A stretch of DNA of 64,000 nucleotides from Cliona cf. orientalis (GCA_963930775.1 OZ005706.1:7246428-7310427); one strand, 5' to 3'. Positions 10,941 through 24,887 are shown, counted from the stretch's first letter. Made by a program: numbers and translations. Notes: generated by a model from the letters alone, not told the origin.

Positions 10941-13168
10941 TTATGGATTCATGTCAGCCAATTCATATACATTGCTGTGCTGGCCTGTTGAATCCAAATC
11001 ATCTAGTTTGGGTTGTTGATGGTTTTCTCTACTTGGTGGTAGATTGGTATCCTTGCTAGTCAGTTGCGATGAATTTGGTAATGATGTAGTCGATGCACGT
11101 GGTGAACTTAGTGGTGCAGTCGGTGACGACGTCGTATCAGACATAGCTTGGTCTTGTGGCGATTCATTCTTTGTGGATGATTCGGCAGACTGAGTCTCGT
11201 GGATCTGAGGTACTTCATTTGGTGGTTTTGGTGGCTCTCCGGGTGTATCTGGTTGATCTGGTTGTGTAGCTGGTGTTAGCACATGTGAAGCCTGCACTTC
11301 ACCATCTGGTGTACGTGGTTGTTCTGTTTGTGTGGACAGAGTTCGTGTTGATAAAGGTGGTTCAAAGTCAATATGTGAAAGGAGAGCGTCTCCCAAATGA
11401 ATTTCTTTCTCTTTTTCAGACATTTTCTCCCACTTTTCCCAATTTCCCTGTTTCTTATCTTTCACTCGTTTATCTGCAGCTTTTAAGAACACAGCAAAAA
11501 TGGAATTTGTTGGTCGAAAGACAACTTGAAAAGTGACCAGGGCGGCGAACACTGGTACAGAAGCTTGATGGATGGCATAGATTTCAATTGAGGCCAGATC
11601 GAAAGCATTGTTGATGGGAAGAGTGATCAGTACAGCAACAGTCAGTCCTATGCATATTGTTAGTGCAACAACTACAGCTGTGAAGGAAAAGACTAATACA
11701 CATCTTTTTCCATGGCCTTTGCAATATTGATCATCAGCTCTTATAAGTGCATATATGAAATAGTATGCATTTTGAAAGATAACCACCACTGTGAACAAGA
11801 TCATGATATCTATAGAAGAGCAGGACACTAGTAGCGTGGTAGGGATTGTTGATGAAGGCAAAAAGAATGTGATAAGAGTGAGTATATAGCGATACATGAT
11901 AGGGGTGAAAGAAGAGTGTGCAAGTAATCACTAACTTGCAACTTACATTCACAATTATTTTTGAGCTCGCCACCGCATAAGTTTTTGCAACATTCCTTTG
12001 TACACTTGCACTTACAGCAAGCTACTATGGAAGGGGCAATAATATACAACAAAAATGATAGGACATCAAGAGATAACATTATGAATGGAATCGCACGCAG
12101 GTAAGTAAATGCTTTTGAACTATCTTTGATATATAACGATCAATCTCCTTTGGTAGATAACTGTATTCCACTATGGCAGCGATATCGGTTCCAATGGTGC
12201 CAATTGTGAATAGAATACTTATGGTAACAATAATCCAAACTTTAGAAATTGCTGCAGTTTTTATCTCATCAGATGTGGCATTAGCTTGGCTATTCAGCTT
12301 CTTTCCAAAGTTAATGGGCTCAAACTCAATGAGATAAACGAAGTACAGTACCAAAAATATGCTAGCAAAGATGGGAAATATGCACTGAGATGACAGTACC
12401 AGTCTGCTGACATGTGGATTTTGCATATGCCATTCTCGAAGTGTTTCAAGGCTGTGAGATTTTGCCGTGTATGTAGAATCAATCTGCCCTGTTATTTTCT
12501 GATGCATTGCGAAGAGTTGAAGCTGTTATCAAAGTAGATGGAGGAAGAATAAATAATGCATGTAGCTATTGGGTATATAAAATCTGCATGATCTAAGAAT
12601 CACAAAGTAAGGATAATTATTATTATACCTATAGCTATACTATAGTCTCGTAACTTAACTAAGTATACTCAATGACATGTGCAAGATTGCATCTTACCCG
12701 TTGTGTAAGTAACTTCATGTTGAAGAATCCTCGTGATCGATCAGGATCACTCTCAGAGTGGTAACAGGATGCAGGTAGACGTAGTGACACACTTGTTTGT
12801 TTCATATACGGGTCAGAAAACCCTAAGGAGGTGAACTGAATAATTCGAAGTGGATGATAGAAGAAGTATGCTGATGATGACCAGAACCAAATATGATTGC
12901 TCAAATTCTGGCTAGCTGACTCGGTTTCATTCAGGTTAAAGATGTATGTCACAATGACAAAGTCTGGTCCACTGGTATCAGGAGGAAAGAAGGTGCTCTG
13001 TAGGGCAATGTAGTTGTCTGCGTTCTGCAGTAGTTGCGTAGCCAGTGTCTTGTAGCACTTTGTGCAAGTCAGTTTGTTCTCACACTCAATTTCAATTCCA
13101 AATACTGCTGCAGTTTTGTAAAAATTGCATGCCACAGTGAGCAGCGCAAACAACACCTTGATGAACAT
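10941..13168 (-). pseudogene. Multi-pass receptor family, copy A (frameshifted)
   Basis: Exon 1 (13168-12698) gives a signal peptide and an ectodomain of about 140 residues with four early Cys (ECEN...CTKCYKTLA) and the family block IWFWSSSAYFFYHPLR. Exon 2 starts at 12522 and should encode six or seven membrane helices with the block INNPYHATS. Against intact copy C, its frame breaks three times: near 12129-12136 (TATATATC for TATATC, +2), near 11887-11897 (GCTATATACTC for GCTACTC, +4), and near 11810-11820 (TATAGATATC for TATATC, +4). The last part is a clean 318-codon open frame with a long Pro/Ser/Thr/Gln-rich tail ending SNVYELADMNP. Either a pseudogene, or the indels are assembly or allelic errors. 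The family function is not recognised. Confidence 0.65.
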
Positions 13169-13189
13169 CTTATATTAATCTGCAATTAA

Positions 13190-14700
13190 ATCTGGGCGGG
13201 TTTATTATCGTATCGTTGAGTTAACCTTCTCAGCAAGCTACCTAAAAACTATTGTATAGGATTCTCGTTTATATAGCTGTAGCTAGCTGACAAAATTATA
13301 GCATTAGCTTCTTTTGTCTCTCCAAGTCAGTGACACGTACACACCACAACACAAGAAATATCCGCACCATGAATTTACAATTGGCATGCTCGACTCTACA
13401 AAAACTATTGGGTTATAATACTAATATGGGTTATCTCAGTTGCACTCACTTCTAGGAAATCACCATAATTTGTGGACCTACCATGCATTGTTACATGATA
13501 ATGATTGTGTCCATAGTATTGATCAATAAACACAATACTGCTTTCTATACTTGATCTAAGTTTTGAAAAATACGTGACTCATCTCACATGTTTTACCGGA
13601 ACTTTATGGACTGCAGTAGCTATTATGATTACTATGAAAACGATTACTATCACATAACAATGGCAAGTGAAGGAAACGCTCCAGAACACAAAGAAATATC
13701 CGCACCATGCATGAATTTGCAATTGGCACGCTCGATTCTACAAAAATTATATTGGGTTATAATATTATTAACCTAACATGGGTTATCTCAGTTGCACTCA
13801 CTTCTAGGAAATCACCATATAATTTGTGTGCATCTATACCATTGTTACTTGATAATGATTGTGTCCATAGTATTGATCAATAAACTCAATACTGCTTTCC
13901 GAGGCTATACTTGATCTAAGTTTTGAAAAATATATACGTGACTCATCTTAAAATAATTCACATGTTTTTCCGGAACTTTATGGACTGCAGTAGCTATTGT
14001 GATTAATGATCAATACTATGAAAACGATTACTATCACATAACAATGGCAAGTGAAGGAAAGGGTCTGATGATTTCTTGTCAGCATTTTGTTGACTTGCAT
14101 GTGCTAGAAGCAAGTGCAACTCATGCAGGTAACCCATGGTTATATAGGTTAATATGACCCATGCCACCGATTTACGTATGTATACAAATTAAAGATTATG
14201 ATGATTTCTCATTTTGTTGATTAGCATGTGACTAGAAGTGAGTGCATGCAACTGAGATAATTATAACCCATGTTAGGTTAATATGACCCAATAGTTTTTA
14301 CAGAGATACCCTCATGTGCCATGAATAATTCTGTAACAATTTGTAGCATCGCTACAGGCGAACCCATGGCAATAGCCAAAGGCTAAATTAAATGCGAGGG
14401 GTGCCCCTTGTACAGTAAACATAATATATACACAATGTCACACATGAGATCAACAAAACAAATCTTGCTACGTAATGTCTCTGCTAGTTCTTGAGCGAGT
14501 ACGAACCACAATTGGTGTCGAAAACCAGGCAGACCCACAGCGAATGCTAGCTGCCAGCCAGAGTCTTCATTACAAAGAATGCTGATCTTCTTGCACTTCT
14601 TTAAGTAGTCTACACTATACTCCTCTCCCTATATTTCCTGAGGAGAGAGAATGATTGTGTGGTATGATCATTTTTTCAATGGTAAAGAATCACATCTTTA
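13190..14700. repeat. Upstream spacer of copy A: direct and inverted repeats
   Basis: A block (GGTTATCTCAGTTGCACTCA...AATCACCATAATTTG) appears at about 13427-13480 and again at about 13780-13830. It occurs inverted at about 14200-14290 (GATTTCTC...GAAGTGAGTGCA...GAGATAATTATAACCC). Arms and intervening sequence recur upstream of copy C (about 31960-32600). No gene was recognised. The symmetry may be regulatory or just repeat-derived. Confidence 0.6.
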
Positions 14701-14736
14701 GTTAATGAAGGTGACTTATTCTTTCCTTCCCCTCAG

Positions 14737-15537
14737 GCGCTGGAGACGATAGAGATCCTTGAGAAGCAGCTGGGTCAGGAGCACCAGCTTCGCAAGGCTG
14801 CCGATAGCTGTATACCTCCTCAAGCTGCAGACAGCCAGGCAACACACAGTGGGATGTATGGATTCAGTCAAGGATGCTCAGCAGTGTCAGAAAACACTGC
14901 AAGGCCGTCAGGTAGGAGTGTGTGTACCCACTAATATGCACACCCATGCATCATGATCATAATACATGTACACATGCACCGTGTTATAATTATATAGTAA
15001 CTGACACATACAAAATATGCATAGTATCAAACTTTTGTCCATAGAATGCATGTAGCTACAGTGTAGTTGTAGCAGGCCAACTGCAAGGGATATGGTTTTC
15101 TATTAATAAATACAGTTTCCAAATTTGCCTTCAAATCTTTTATACTTGCTCGTATAATGATTGTTATTAATCACGGGATAATCCCTTTGCCCCTCACACA
15201 ATCATGAGTGTAATTCACTTATTAGTTCCCTGATCATGTCATGTGACACAGGTCCACCCATGGTCGTATCAGTGGTGAGATGGAGACACTGCGTCTGTTG
15301 ACAACATCCACAGTGGTGGATCCCAAACAGCTTCATAAGATCTACTCTGAGGTGGTCTCTCTCTGCGCCAAGATGGGACTGGAGCTGGAGGCTCTATCAA
15401 GGTATAATGTGATTTTCCAACAGCATGCACTGATGGGATAATTATAACTTATTAATCTTACAGGTCTGTGTCTTCAGCGAATGAGAACATAGACACTTTA
15501 GCCTATCATCTGGACTCAAAATCATAGGTTTGATATT
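14737..15537 (+). pseudogene. Coiled-coil gene fragment, copy U2
   Basis: Three exon-like blocks match copy U3: 14737-14911, 15252-15401 and 15474-15537. The first is 175 bases, not 173, because of a 4-base gain (AGCTGTATACC for AGCTATC) and a later loss, so the heptad-like frame EILEKQLGQEHQLRKAADS is broken. The last two blocks remain open to a TAG (SANENIDTLAYHLDSKS). Upstream exons are missing. It sits tail-to-tail with G3. Confidence 0.65.
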
Positions 15538-15770
15538 ACTTATCATGTTATAAATATTTAACACTGAAAAATTATGAGATAAACGTAATTATTATTATAA
15601 CATAATGTGTGTATAATAATCATACATAATGTAGAAAGGTTTAATGTCCTGTTCAATAATATAATACTCATTTACAGCTATAATGTTCTTTAGCTCTTTT
15701 TCCATCTATAAAGGAATTATGTACAATGTCATGTAATAATAATTAATGTTTGGAGTAGAGATGGTAGTTT

Positions 15771-18700
15771 TTATAGTGTCGAAGTACATGTAATATCATC
15801 CATTTCGTAGTCCTTAGGTAGATTGTTCTGCTGGCCTGTTGTATCCAAATCATCTTCAACTTTTGATTGTTGTTTACTTGGTAATAGATCGATACTCACT
15901 ATAGCTGGTTGCAACAATTTTGATGATGTAGTTAGAGCATGTGGTGGACCTGGTGGTGCAGTCTGTGATGATACCGTTGTAATTGTTGGTAGTGATGATT
16001 CAGCTGGCACATGTAGTTCAAGATGCATAGGTGAAAGGATGTCTCTTGAAAGTTTACTTGTAACTCTGTCATTGCCTATTATAATAAGAAGTTCAGAATC
16101 ACCAAGTATCATACGGTAATATAATAATCAACTTACTGGGAATCCTAGCAGATGATGCTCTTTTAAAACGCTTAATCAGATAATAAATAATACATGATAA
16201 TAATATTATTATTCCTAATAAAATGAGAAACATGATAGTGCATATTATTGTAATAGTAATAATTATCGCAAAAAGATTAGGTCCCTTGCAGAAAAGGTCT
16301 ATATTTTGTAGTGTGTTGGATATTCCACTTCGTCCATAGATATCAACAGCTGATACACTGATATCCACTGATAGGTTAAGGTTGATAGTCACTCTATTAT
16401 ACCGGTATACATCTAAGGAAACCAGTTCATGTAGTGCACTGGGAGTGAATGTCCATTCTGTGTTTGTCACGTTAATAATATTATGTCGAATTCCAGGCCC
16501 TACATGTATGGTCACTTCATAGTGATCGATTACTGTTTCATTGTAGCTGCTTGGTGGATCCCAAGTGATTTTTACTGAACTGCACTGCAGGACCTTGGAA
16601 TTATGCTTAATAAATTTTGTATAGTTAAGATTTTCAACTCTCGCTGGTACCACTGCAGGACAGTCATAGCAGAATAATTCCGTAATTTGTATTGTGTTGG
16701 AAGTTCCATTTTGTCCACAGATATTAACAGCTGATACACTGACAGTCACATTATAATATTTGTTGGTACCCACTGAATAATATGCATCAGATTCTAAGGA
16801 AGCCAGTTCAGATAGTTCACTGAGAATGAGCGTCCATTCTGCGTTTATCACATCAGCATGTTGAATGCCTACAGTCACTTCATAGTGATCAATTACTGTT
16901 TCATTGTAGTTGCTTGGTGGATCCCAAGTGATTTTTACTACACTGCACTCCTTGGAATTATGCTTAAATAAGCCTTTAAGTTTATAGTTAAGATTTTCAA
17001 CTCTCACTGGTACCACTGCAGGACAGTCATAGCAGAATAATTCCATAATTCGTATTGTGTTGGAAGTTCCATTTTGTCCACAGATATTAACAGCTGATAC
17101 ACTGACAGTCACATTATAATAATATTCGTTGGTACCCACTGAATAATATGCATCAGATTCTAAGGAAGCCAGTTCAGATAGTTCACTGAGAATGAGTGTC
17201 CATTCTGTGTTTATCACATCAGCATGTTGAATGCCTACAGTCACTTCATAGTGATCAATTACTGTTTCATTGTAGTTGCTTGGTGGATCCCAAGTGATTT
17301 TTACTACACTAGCACTGCTGCAGTTCACCTTGAAACTAAATAAGTTGTTGAAATTATGATGAGATCGATAATATTTCAGATTTTGGACTCTTGCTGGTAC
17401 CACTGCAGGCAGGCATGGAAAGATACCAAGATAAGTAAATTATTGAGGGGGCGAACCTTCGCTCATAATATTATAGACTTTATTAAATAAAGACCAAGGG
17501 ATGAGGAGCATGCATGATTCATCCCCAGTATGTCGGGAGTTTTACTAGTGTGGCTACAGAATTGTACAGCTAGCTAGCTACTGAAATTAGTAGTCCTTGC
17601 ACCCAGACTATAGGTCTAGCCTTCAATTTTGCTGTAGATACTTGTACTGATGCCTTATCTTTTCTTATTTTCTAGCCGTCTACTTGAATGGAGGCGAGCT
17701 GCATCTTTTGGTGAGCTGCATTTAAAGTCAGCGCGGCCAACGTTGACAATCTTTACCGCAATGATTAAGCTTATGCGCATGCACTATGAGCTAGCGAGCA
17801 CGTATCGCTACATACATACAATTACAAGCATATTACATTATTATTATTACGTCCAGAGTCCCAATTCACAAATCGATTCGGCCAACCGATGAGGTAATTA
17901 TGATGAATAATGATGAAACCTATGATGAAACCTATGATGAAATTATGATGAAATTAGGGTGAAAACTGCTTCAAAATATTTAGCTCACATAACAGGGTGT
18001 TGAGACCCAGAATTTGAACCTAGTGTAGAAGAGATCGTGGACTATCGATGAGATATGGCGATTCTCTCAGTTCGCTTTCTTTGGCAAACTCACACTCAGG
18101 GGGGTGGGATTTCCCTATTCAGTCTAGCACATGGCAGGTGGAGGTCACATCCGGGTCAACCGGCTCGAGCCGCGAGCCCCAATATTCGCGTATACGGAGC
18201 ATGCGCAGTTTGTCAATGTGTCCTAGTTCGAATTATGGCGCCGTATTCATGAGGGACTCTGGATGTAGTCTAAGTTTTTCATTACATGCCCAGTATAAAT
18301 TTACTTTTCTGTGGTTATGAGGTAATTATAGTGTAATGTATGATGAAACCTATGGTATAATCTCTTAGGTAGTCTATGAGGTAATTATGAGAAAATTCAG
18401 GGCCTCCATGGAGCCTTTTTGAAGCTTGAAAATCAGTATATATATAGAGTATCTGACGCATGTATCCAGCGAATACATTACAAGCTGAGTGCTACTTTCT
18501 CTGACAAGTACCGCCGGCCAAACTTCACTTGGCTGACGTAATCCCGTGGATAAATAAAGCTAGCCTTGCACTATATATAGCACGCAAGCTGTGTGCCATG
18601 CCGCGACTAACCCGATATTCAGAAGCTGTATGCATATATGGTGCTGTCGAGTTCGTCTCCTGTGATTGAAAATTGTCAGTGTCGAGGTCTGTGATCGATG

Positions 18701-21674
18701 TGGCTTAGACTGTGTACGCACTATATTGACGACCTTTTACCATATGAACCATCATATTATGCAGCTACTGGGCATGTGGTCAAGTTTTCACATATAAGTA
18801 CAGCGATTTTCTCATAGTACTGATTAGTGTGGGGCTCGCTCAGGCTCGCCCCAATAATATAGCTATGACCCTTCTAGATCTGTTCTGTATACACCGTTCC
18901 CTATAGTGTGGTCCTTGCATGCATGTACAATGGCACCCCTCTGTAGCTAGTAATATTGTGCTAGAACTGCTAATCTCTGTGTTAGCAAGCTTGAATAGCT
19001 TCCATGTACTTCACTTATGAGGCCGTCACGGGTCATATTACATCATCAGTTGTAGCGGTAAGCCATACATACCATACTTCAATAACCCCTAAAGAGAGGA
19101 CACCTCGCCACTTTACTGAGTCTGCTAGCCTTTAGCTCTTCATTTTACAAGCGAGTCTGCGAATTTTTCGCCAAAGTGTCCGCTACGAGGATGAATTTAT
19201 ATGGGCAGCGATACTGTTGGGGCCAAGCAAAGTGTCCACCATATGGAGTAGCGGGGTGTCTGCTGTCAAGGGGTTGGAATGTATTGAAGTCTATGGAGAT
19301 ATGATCCGGACATTCAGAATTGTATATAGGTGTCTGTTAAGCGGGGTTCCACTGTATAGCTATTAAAGCTTTTGTACTAATCATAGGGCAATTCAATGGT
19401 CTGTCTGGGCCATCCCCATAATATAGCATGCAATAACAATAATTGATCGGCATGCGAAAAGGTAAAATTAATTCTAATTAAGTCTTACTAGGAAATTTAG
19501 TCTCCAAAAGTGATTGAACCATGGTAACCGTTCCTGATCCAAGATGTGTTGATGGACAAAAAGTTCGGCAAGCAACTGTTATTACTGGTGCTCCTTTACT
19601 TATGATGGGGTTCACAAGGAGAGAAGAATTACACTTGTGTAATACATCTGTAGTGGTATAGTTGACTGTTGTACGGTTGATCAATATACCCCAAAAGTCT
19701 ACACGGAGATGCTCCGAGTCAGATGTCATGGTTGTGTGCTTGACATGATCTGGGCATCGTTTAATGCTGCAGTTGGCAGATGTTCGCCCATGATCCCTAG
19801 GTAAAAATTCAAACAAGGAGCTGTCGTTGACTTGTGGACTTATTAAATTCCAGAGTAAATTTTCTCCAACAACGTCACACGTAACAGTAAATATTTGAGG
19901 GCAGATGAAGTTATTTATTGTCTGTGGACCGTGGAGTTCAACAATCTGCGGTGGTGGACTACTATTGGATGTATCTGTCCATCCTAAGCACAATCTCCGG
20001 TCTGCATCTATAATGTTATAATAATAATAATAATGCATTACTCAATTTTGAAAAATGTGGACTTTTCTGGTAAAGGTCATCAATCACTCCATATATACAC
20101 GTTATGAGAATTTACGTTAAATTACTAAATCCTCGGCACATTGCAGTGCTTATATAATAATATACTTAGTCTAGTAGGTAGCCTATAAACGTGTAAGCTA
20201 TTAAAGCACTAGCTGTCATGGTAAATGAAGCAGAACTCCTGAATAAAGCATTTTAAGTAGAAGCCATGCAACAAACCTCGAAAGCATCCTTAATTAGATT
20301 AAGGCACTAACATTCATAAAACCAAACCCGACAGATGTGTCATATTTTTGACACAAAATTTCATGTATCATGCATGCATGGCATTGCATGCATGGTACAT
20401 GCATGCACCGAGGGTTAATTAGTGGTAGGCAACTCTATAGCACCAGTATGTATTGTTCGCACACAAATTAGACATGGTTTACACAAACAGGAATCAATTG
20501 CACTTAAGGATACAGATACAGGAACCAGTAGCTACACAAGAAGTCTATCTAAGTTCAAGCACTGCATGAGTCAATCAATAAAATGCCAAGTCAGTTTGCC
20601 TATATATTATTCTCTTTAGTCTGAAATTCTTACCCACTATTCTAGCATAATTCCTATATCTGCCTATTAATTATTCTCAATGCCTGTCAACTTGAAGGTC
20701 TACCTGCAAATATGTGAGGATTGATGGGTGAGGCTTATCATAAAAGTCATTTGAGCATGACATTGTGCAAACTATCAAAATGGTATCATGCAGTGAACCT
20801 TAGCTATTACATAGTAATAATATTATGCCGAAAATGATTGTTTACGAAATGAGCTCCTACGATATCAATAATAGTATGACAGCACTGCACTGCACATTAT
20901 AAAAATTAATGGAGTAAACTACTCTGAGGAGTGAAGGCTGTCATGAGATAGCTGAAGAAACTAGTATCTGAAAGAATATTGACAATTTTCACAGGCCTGA
21001 TTCTGACAAGCACTCGAGTTCTCGTGAAATTGATAGATGGAGAATCTGCCCAAGATCGATATCGTTCAGTGAAAGTTAGAAAGCTTCATGGTTTATCTAC
21101 TCCGATATGTGGTAGTGTCTGGCTCATCCCAACTTATAGACCCTATGATTATTATAGCATGCACATGCACAACGGATCAAGTAATCAGTTCTGTCCATCT
21201 TTGTCTGTAGTCTGTCAGCAATGTGTGCGCGGGGTGTATTATTATGCTCTACAGAGCTCTAATTATTAAATTTTATGCTTGGTTATAGTAATATTGACTA
21301 TGGCGCCTGCTCGCCCTGCTGCCATACAAACCCTGCTATTAACCATTTGTACTGGGAACCCAGTCCCTGATCCCTGTTCTAGTTGATCACCAACCCCATT
21401 CGGATGGCTGGTATAATAATAGTATTATAGCTTTCCCGGTACTCTAGCCACAGCAAACACTATGATTATTAATTGAAATGGCCCAACCATCATATGTGGC
21501 TGAAATATTTGAATTGGGGGGGGGGGGGGGGGGGAGGACAAACAAGTAGACAATGGGTGATTACTTACCAGACATAGTAGACTCGTCTACTGTATTAATG
21601 TTCATTGCTGGTTGAGACCCAGTGCACAAGCATGCCACAATGGTGAATATCAGCCATCCCGATGAACAGCTCAT
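15771..21674 (-). CDS. G3: Ig plus three-FN3 receptor
   Basis: Four exons with matching phase-1 joints: 21674-21569 (signal peptide, WLIFTIVACLCTG), 20007-19489 (Ig-like, CDVVGENLLWNL and a late Cys), 17402-16137 (three FN3 domains plus a membrane helix) and 16075-15771 (tail), about 731 residues. The first two FN3 repeats are nearly identical (NETVIDHYEVTVGIQHADVI) and all three plus the TM lie in one exon, unlike the one-domain-per-exon pattern of neighbours. The TM is IIITITIICTIMFLILLGII. The tail is Ser/Thr/Pro-rich and ends DDLDTTGQQNN...KDYEMDDI, clearly related to the tail of copy A (DDLDSTGQHSN..YELADM). Probably a chimera of an FN3 ectodomain with the multi-pass family tail. Introns of 1.5 and 2.1 kb hold nothing recognised. 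Confidence 0.7.
17403..19488. other. Intron of G3, no recognised content
   Basis: No exon was supported. Several open frames at 17650-18320 have no domain. A palindromic GCTAGCTAGCTA run lies near 17570. The rest is unremarkable AT-rich DNA. Confidence 0.4.
20008..21568. other. First intron of G3
   Basis: No exon was supported. It contains a dense run of TGCATGCA/CATGCATG palindromic units at about 20370-20405 and a poly-G tract at about 21517-21534. Confidence 0.4.
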
Positions 21675-22107
21675 GGCGTGTCCTCGTATGATTAGCTTTC
21701 GAAAACAGACTCAGACTCTGAGAAATTGTGGGCGCAAATATAAACAATTGCGTGCGAAGCGCGCGCGAAATTTTAGGGACACGCCCATTGAATTAAAGTT
21801 CAAAGGTCACTCGTGGCGCTCGGTGCTGCTGCTATAATTAATTTTGTCAAAAACAACATAAACAAAGAAATGATAGAAAAGATACAGTGTGATCGATTCT
21901 TGAAGCTATTCTAGGCAGCTTTTGTAGGTTTCTTGATGCATTTGTCATGAAAGTAGCTACTTTATGATGTCACTATGCTTATCATTGTTAAAGTCGAACC
22001 CAGACCCCTCCCTTTTCTGCAGCGCTGGATGTATGTGAAACAGAGATCCTATTGGCGCGTGGTTATGACGCAATCGCGCGCGCGTATAATGTACAATAAT
22101 GGTGGTT

Positions 22108-22156
<49 letters not shown>

Positions 22157-22546
22157 TTCCGCCACTCTGGAAATGAGGACTCATGATACGTACGCAGTAG
22201 ATAATTTCTGACAGGTATATATGCTGCATCTACACAGAGTAGCTTTTCATGCAAGTCCTGTATACAGCTAGTTACACAACACAAAGTCAACAATATTAAC
22301 AAGTACTATATGTACTTGTAATAATTAAATAGTCTCATAGGTCTGAGACCCCGCCCTCTAGGAGGCTTTGGGACGCGACTATGTACTACTAGACTTGTCA
22401 CGATCTGCACGTGCTTCAAGTATAGTAATAAAATTCTTTAATGATGCTGCAGTATTCATAAACGGCGTGCATGATCATAATTTAACTTGTGATCATCCGT
22501 ATTTCACTACTACATGTAGATGATTACAGTGTAGCTGTATGACAGT
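21675..22546. other. Divergent intergenic region G3/G4
   Basis: G3 and G4 start codons face away from each other across about 870 bp, so this region probably holds both promoters. It contains a 45-base pure C tract (22111-22155) and a GC-rich repeat segment near 21750-21790. No motif could be assigned. Confidence 0.4.
22111..22155 (+). repeat. 45-bp poly-C tract
   Basis: Forty-five consecutive C bases. Such a tract is likely length-variable, error-prone in assembly, and could form G-quadruplex structure on the opposite strand. Confidence 0.95.
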
Positions 22547-24450
22547 ATGTTCAGAGAATTATTCATACTTATACTTCTTGTACATACTCGAGGGTTTGGC
22601 AAGGGTAAAGTTATAATATTTTATGAGGATATTAACAGCTATAATCATTATTTTTTTACAGCTGCAAGTTTGGCTCATATTTCAGAAAGTGCAGTTTGCC
22701 CAGGAGAAGAATTGGTCAGCATTTGCACGTCAATTGGCTTCATACAGCGATGGACCATTTATGTGCCATCATTATCACCACTTGAAAAGAGCTTTCTAAG
22801 TGGTGAATCTGAGGGTACCTTATATGTTACAAGCTGGGGTGCTAATCTTGTGTTTAATTTTATGCTTATGTCAAGCAATAGCCAAGAATTTCTATCTTCT
22901 TTGTCATTTGTGATGACAGAAGCACTTGATGACACTCTTATTGTGTGCGCAGGCAGATCCACTGACTCCTTTAGAATCAAACTTGCAGGTTTGTGGATTA
23001 TTTAGTAATCTTGAAGTATGCAGAGAGGGGATGCTAGGTACATAATATACCTTGAGGAAATTTGTTATAGGTCTATGATCACGGATCCAGTCGAATAACA
23101 AAAGATATGCATGAGATAGTTTTGCTTGTGAGCTACTGCATGCATATATTAATTTTGTGCCAAGATATCTCAGTTCAATAAACTGAGAAATTCTAGAGCA
23201 AAAATTGTTGTATATACGTATAATTATACTATAATCATCACCATGGTGCGATGAACTGCATATTACTAGGAGTGATGTTACAAAACCATGCAGGATGCTC
23301 TATATGTATACTATAGATTCAGATCTGCTATAATATAGCTATAGACATGTATTCGCTAATGATAATAAATTTTATAGGATTACCACCTGCTATTGAAACA
23401 GTATACTTCAGTGTGAATGAATATGCTAACAACAGTTCTGCTATAATCTTCTCATGGGAACTTGTAACAGCTACAGATGTCAGAGTTGACTACTACCATT
23501 ATCAACTTTCATCAAGTAGTCTTATGATTACCAATAACATTTCTAATGCGTCGGTTGTAATTTCCAACATTCCTTATAATGAAAATATCACCTTCACAGT
23601 CTCAGTACACAACTGCATTGGTAGGAGTGCTTCATATAGTCATACATTTATTATTGGTAAGTGTAAGAATGTCACACCGGGGGGTAATAGGGTTTGATAA
23701 CAATAATTATAATAATATTATTATTATGCATCTTTATTTGAAGATGGATGTGAGGACCTCCAACTATCGGAGAATTCATCAGACAATAGCATTCTTTTTA
23801 TTAATTCTACATTTGGCCAGGCTCCAGGGATCAGTAAGCTGTATTTTATGTGCAGTGATGAGAGTGAAATCTTTCTGAGCATCTGCGATAACACTGGCAG
23901 ATGGAAACCAGATCCTACAGATATATTATGCAATTCATCAATAACTATTCCTCCTACCATTCCCACCACCAACTCCACTGATATCGATGATGTTCGAGAT
24001 GTCTATAATATTATGCCTACTATGCCAAGGGATCTCATTCCATCTTTCTCACTTTATATTATGGCTGGTTTTGTCCTATTCTTATTTGTTATAACTTTAA
24101 GCATCGCTGCAATCATCTGGCAAAGGCTGAAACGAAATAAAAATGCCTCAATCACTACACAACCAGTAGCAGAGCCCATTTATGAGTCAATAATGGATAA
24201 TGGTGCTGACACTCAAGTAAACATATCCTATCAAGTGTGTGCAAGAGTTGATTTAACCAAGAACGAAGCTTACACTAGTGCTGAGGTAGTAGCACTGAAT
24301 AATCAAACTGAAAATTATAAATCAGCTATCACAATGCATGTGGGAAAAGCAAAGACCTTCAAAGATAACTGTGTGTGCAATGAAGAAACTATTCACAGTA
24401 TGCACACATGTGCACAAACTGTATTTGCTGGTGCCGGTGATGGTACATAA
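22547..24450 (+). CDS. G4: Ig-FN3-sushi receptor
   Basis: Exons 22547-22604, 22662-22988, 23378-23656 and 23744-24450, all joined at phase 1, give about 456 residues. Signal peptide RELFILILLVHT; Ig-like domain (residues ~20-128, VCPGEELVSIC...LIVCAG); FN3 (~129-221, SAIIFSWELV, NITFTVSVHN); sushi/CCP (~222-285, GCEDLQ...YFMCS...GRWKPDPTDILC); Pro/Thr stalk; membrane helix (LYIMAGFVLFLFVITLSIAAII); and a cytoplasmic tail of about 120 residues. The tail holds PIYESI and, 16 residues on, NISYQVC, then EAYTSAEV and ENYKSAI. PIYESI resembles the Src SH2 site pYEEI; with Pro at -2 it is not a strict ITIM. It is divergent from G3 and followed by a coiled-coil fragment. Receptor role inferred. Confidence 0.8.
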
Positions 24451-24887
24451 CATGTTTTGGCTTGGGGATGATCCTCAGAGTTGTGAAGTCTCAATAATAT
24501 TATTATTAGTGGTATCACTGACAGGTGATTAATCAACACAACTCAATAAGCTAGTTCATGCATCACGACTATCATAGCTCATATTTAATTTAGTATATAT
24601 GACCTGTTTTCATGCATGTGAATGATTAACTATATTATTTTGCTAATCATAGGGGACTAGATATTATGTTTGAGTATATGAATATGAAAGCTGTTGTAGT
24701 TGATAGCATCAATAAATTAAATGTAATAAATGCATCATTATCAGGTGAATACTCATGTTCAGATAAACGTAAGTCGGATTCTGCATACATGCATGCATAT
24801 TACATAATGAGTGTTGACAATACAGATGAAAGGACTAGATTGTTGGATACGACCCATAACTCTGACTGTTTGTTCCCTTCCCCTCAG

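Noticed and set aside
17650-18320. Several open frames of 65-90 codons in a G3 intron
   Set aside because: No recognisable domain or splice structure, and G3 splices across the region.
21957-22302. Open frames with long Gly or Pro runs
   Set aside because: They are created by the 45-base C tract and have no sensible flanking domain.
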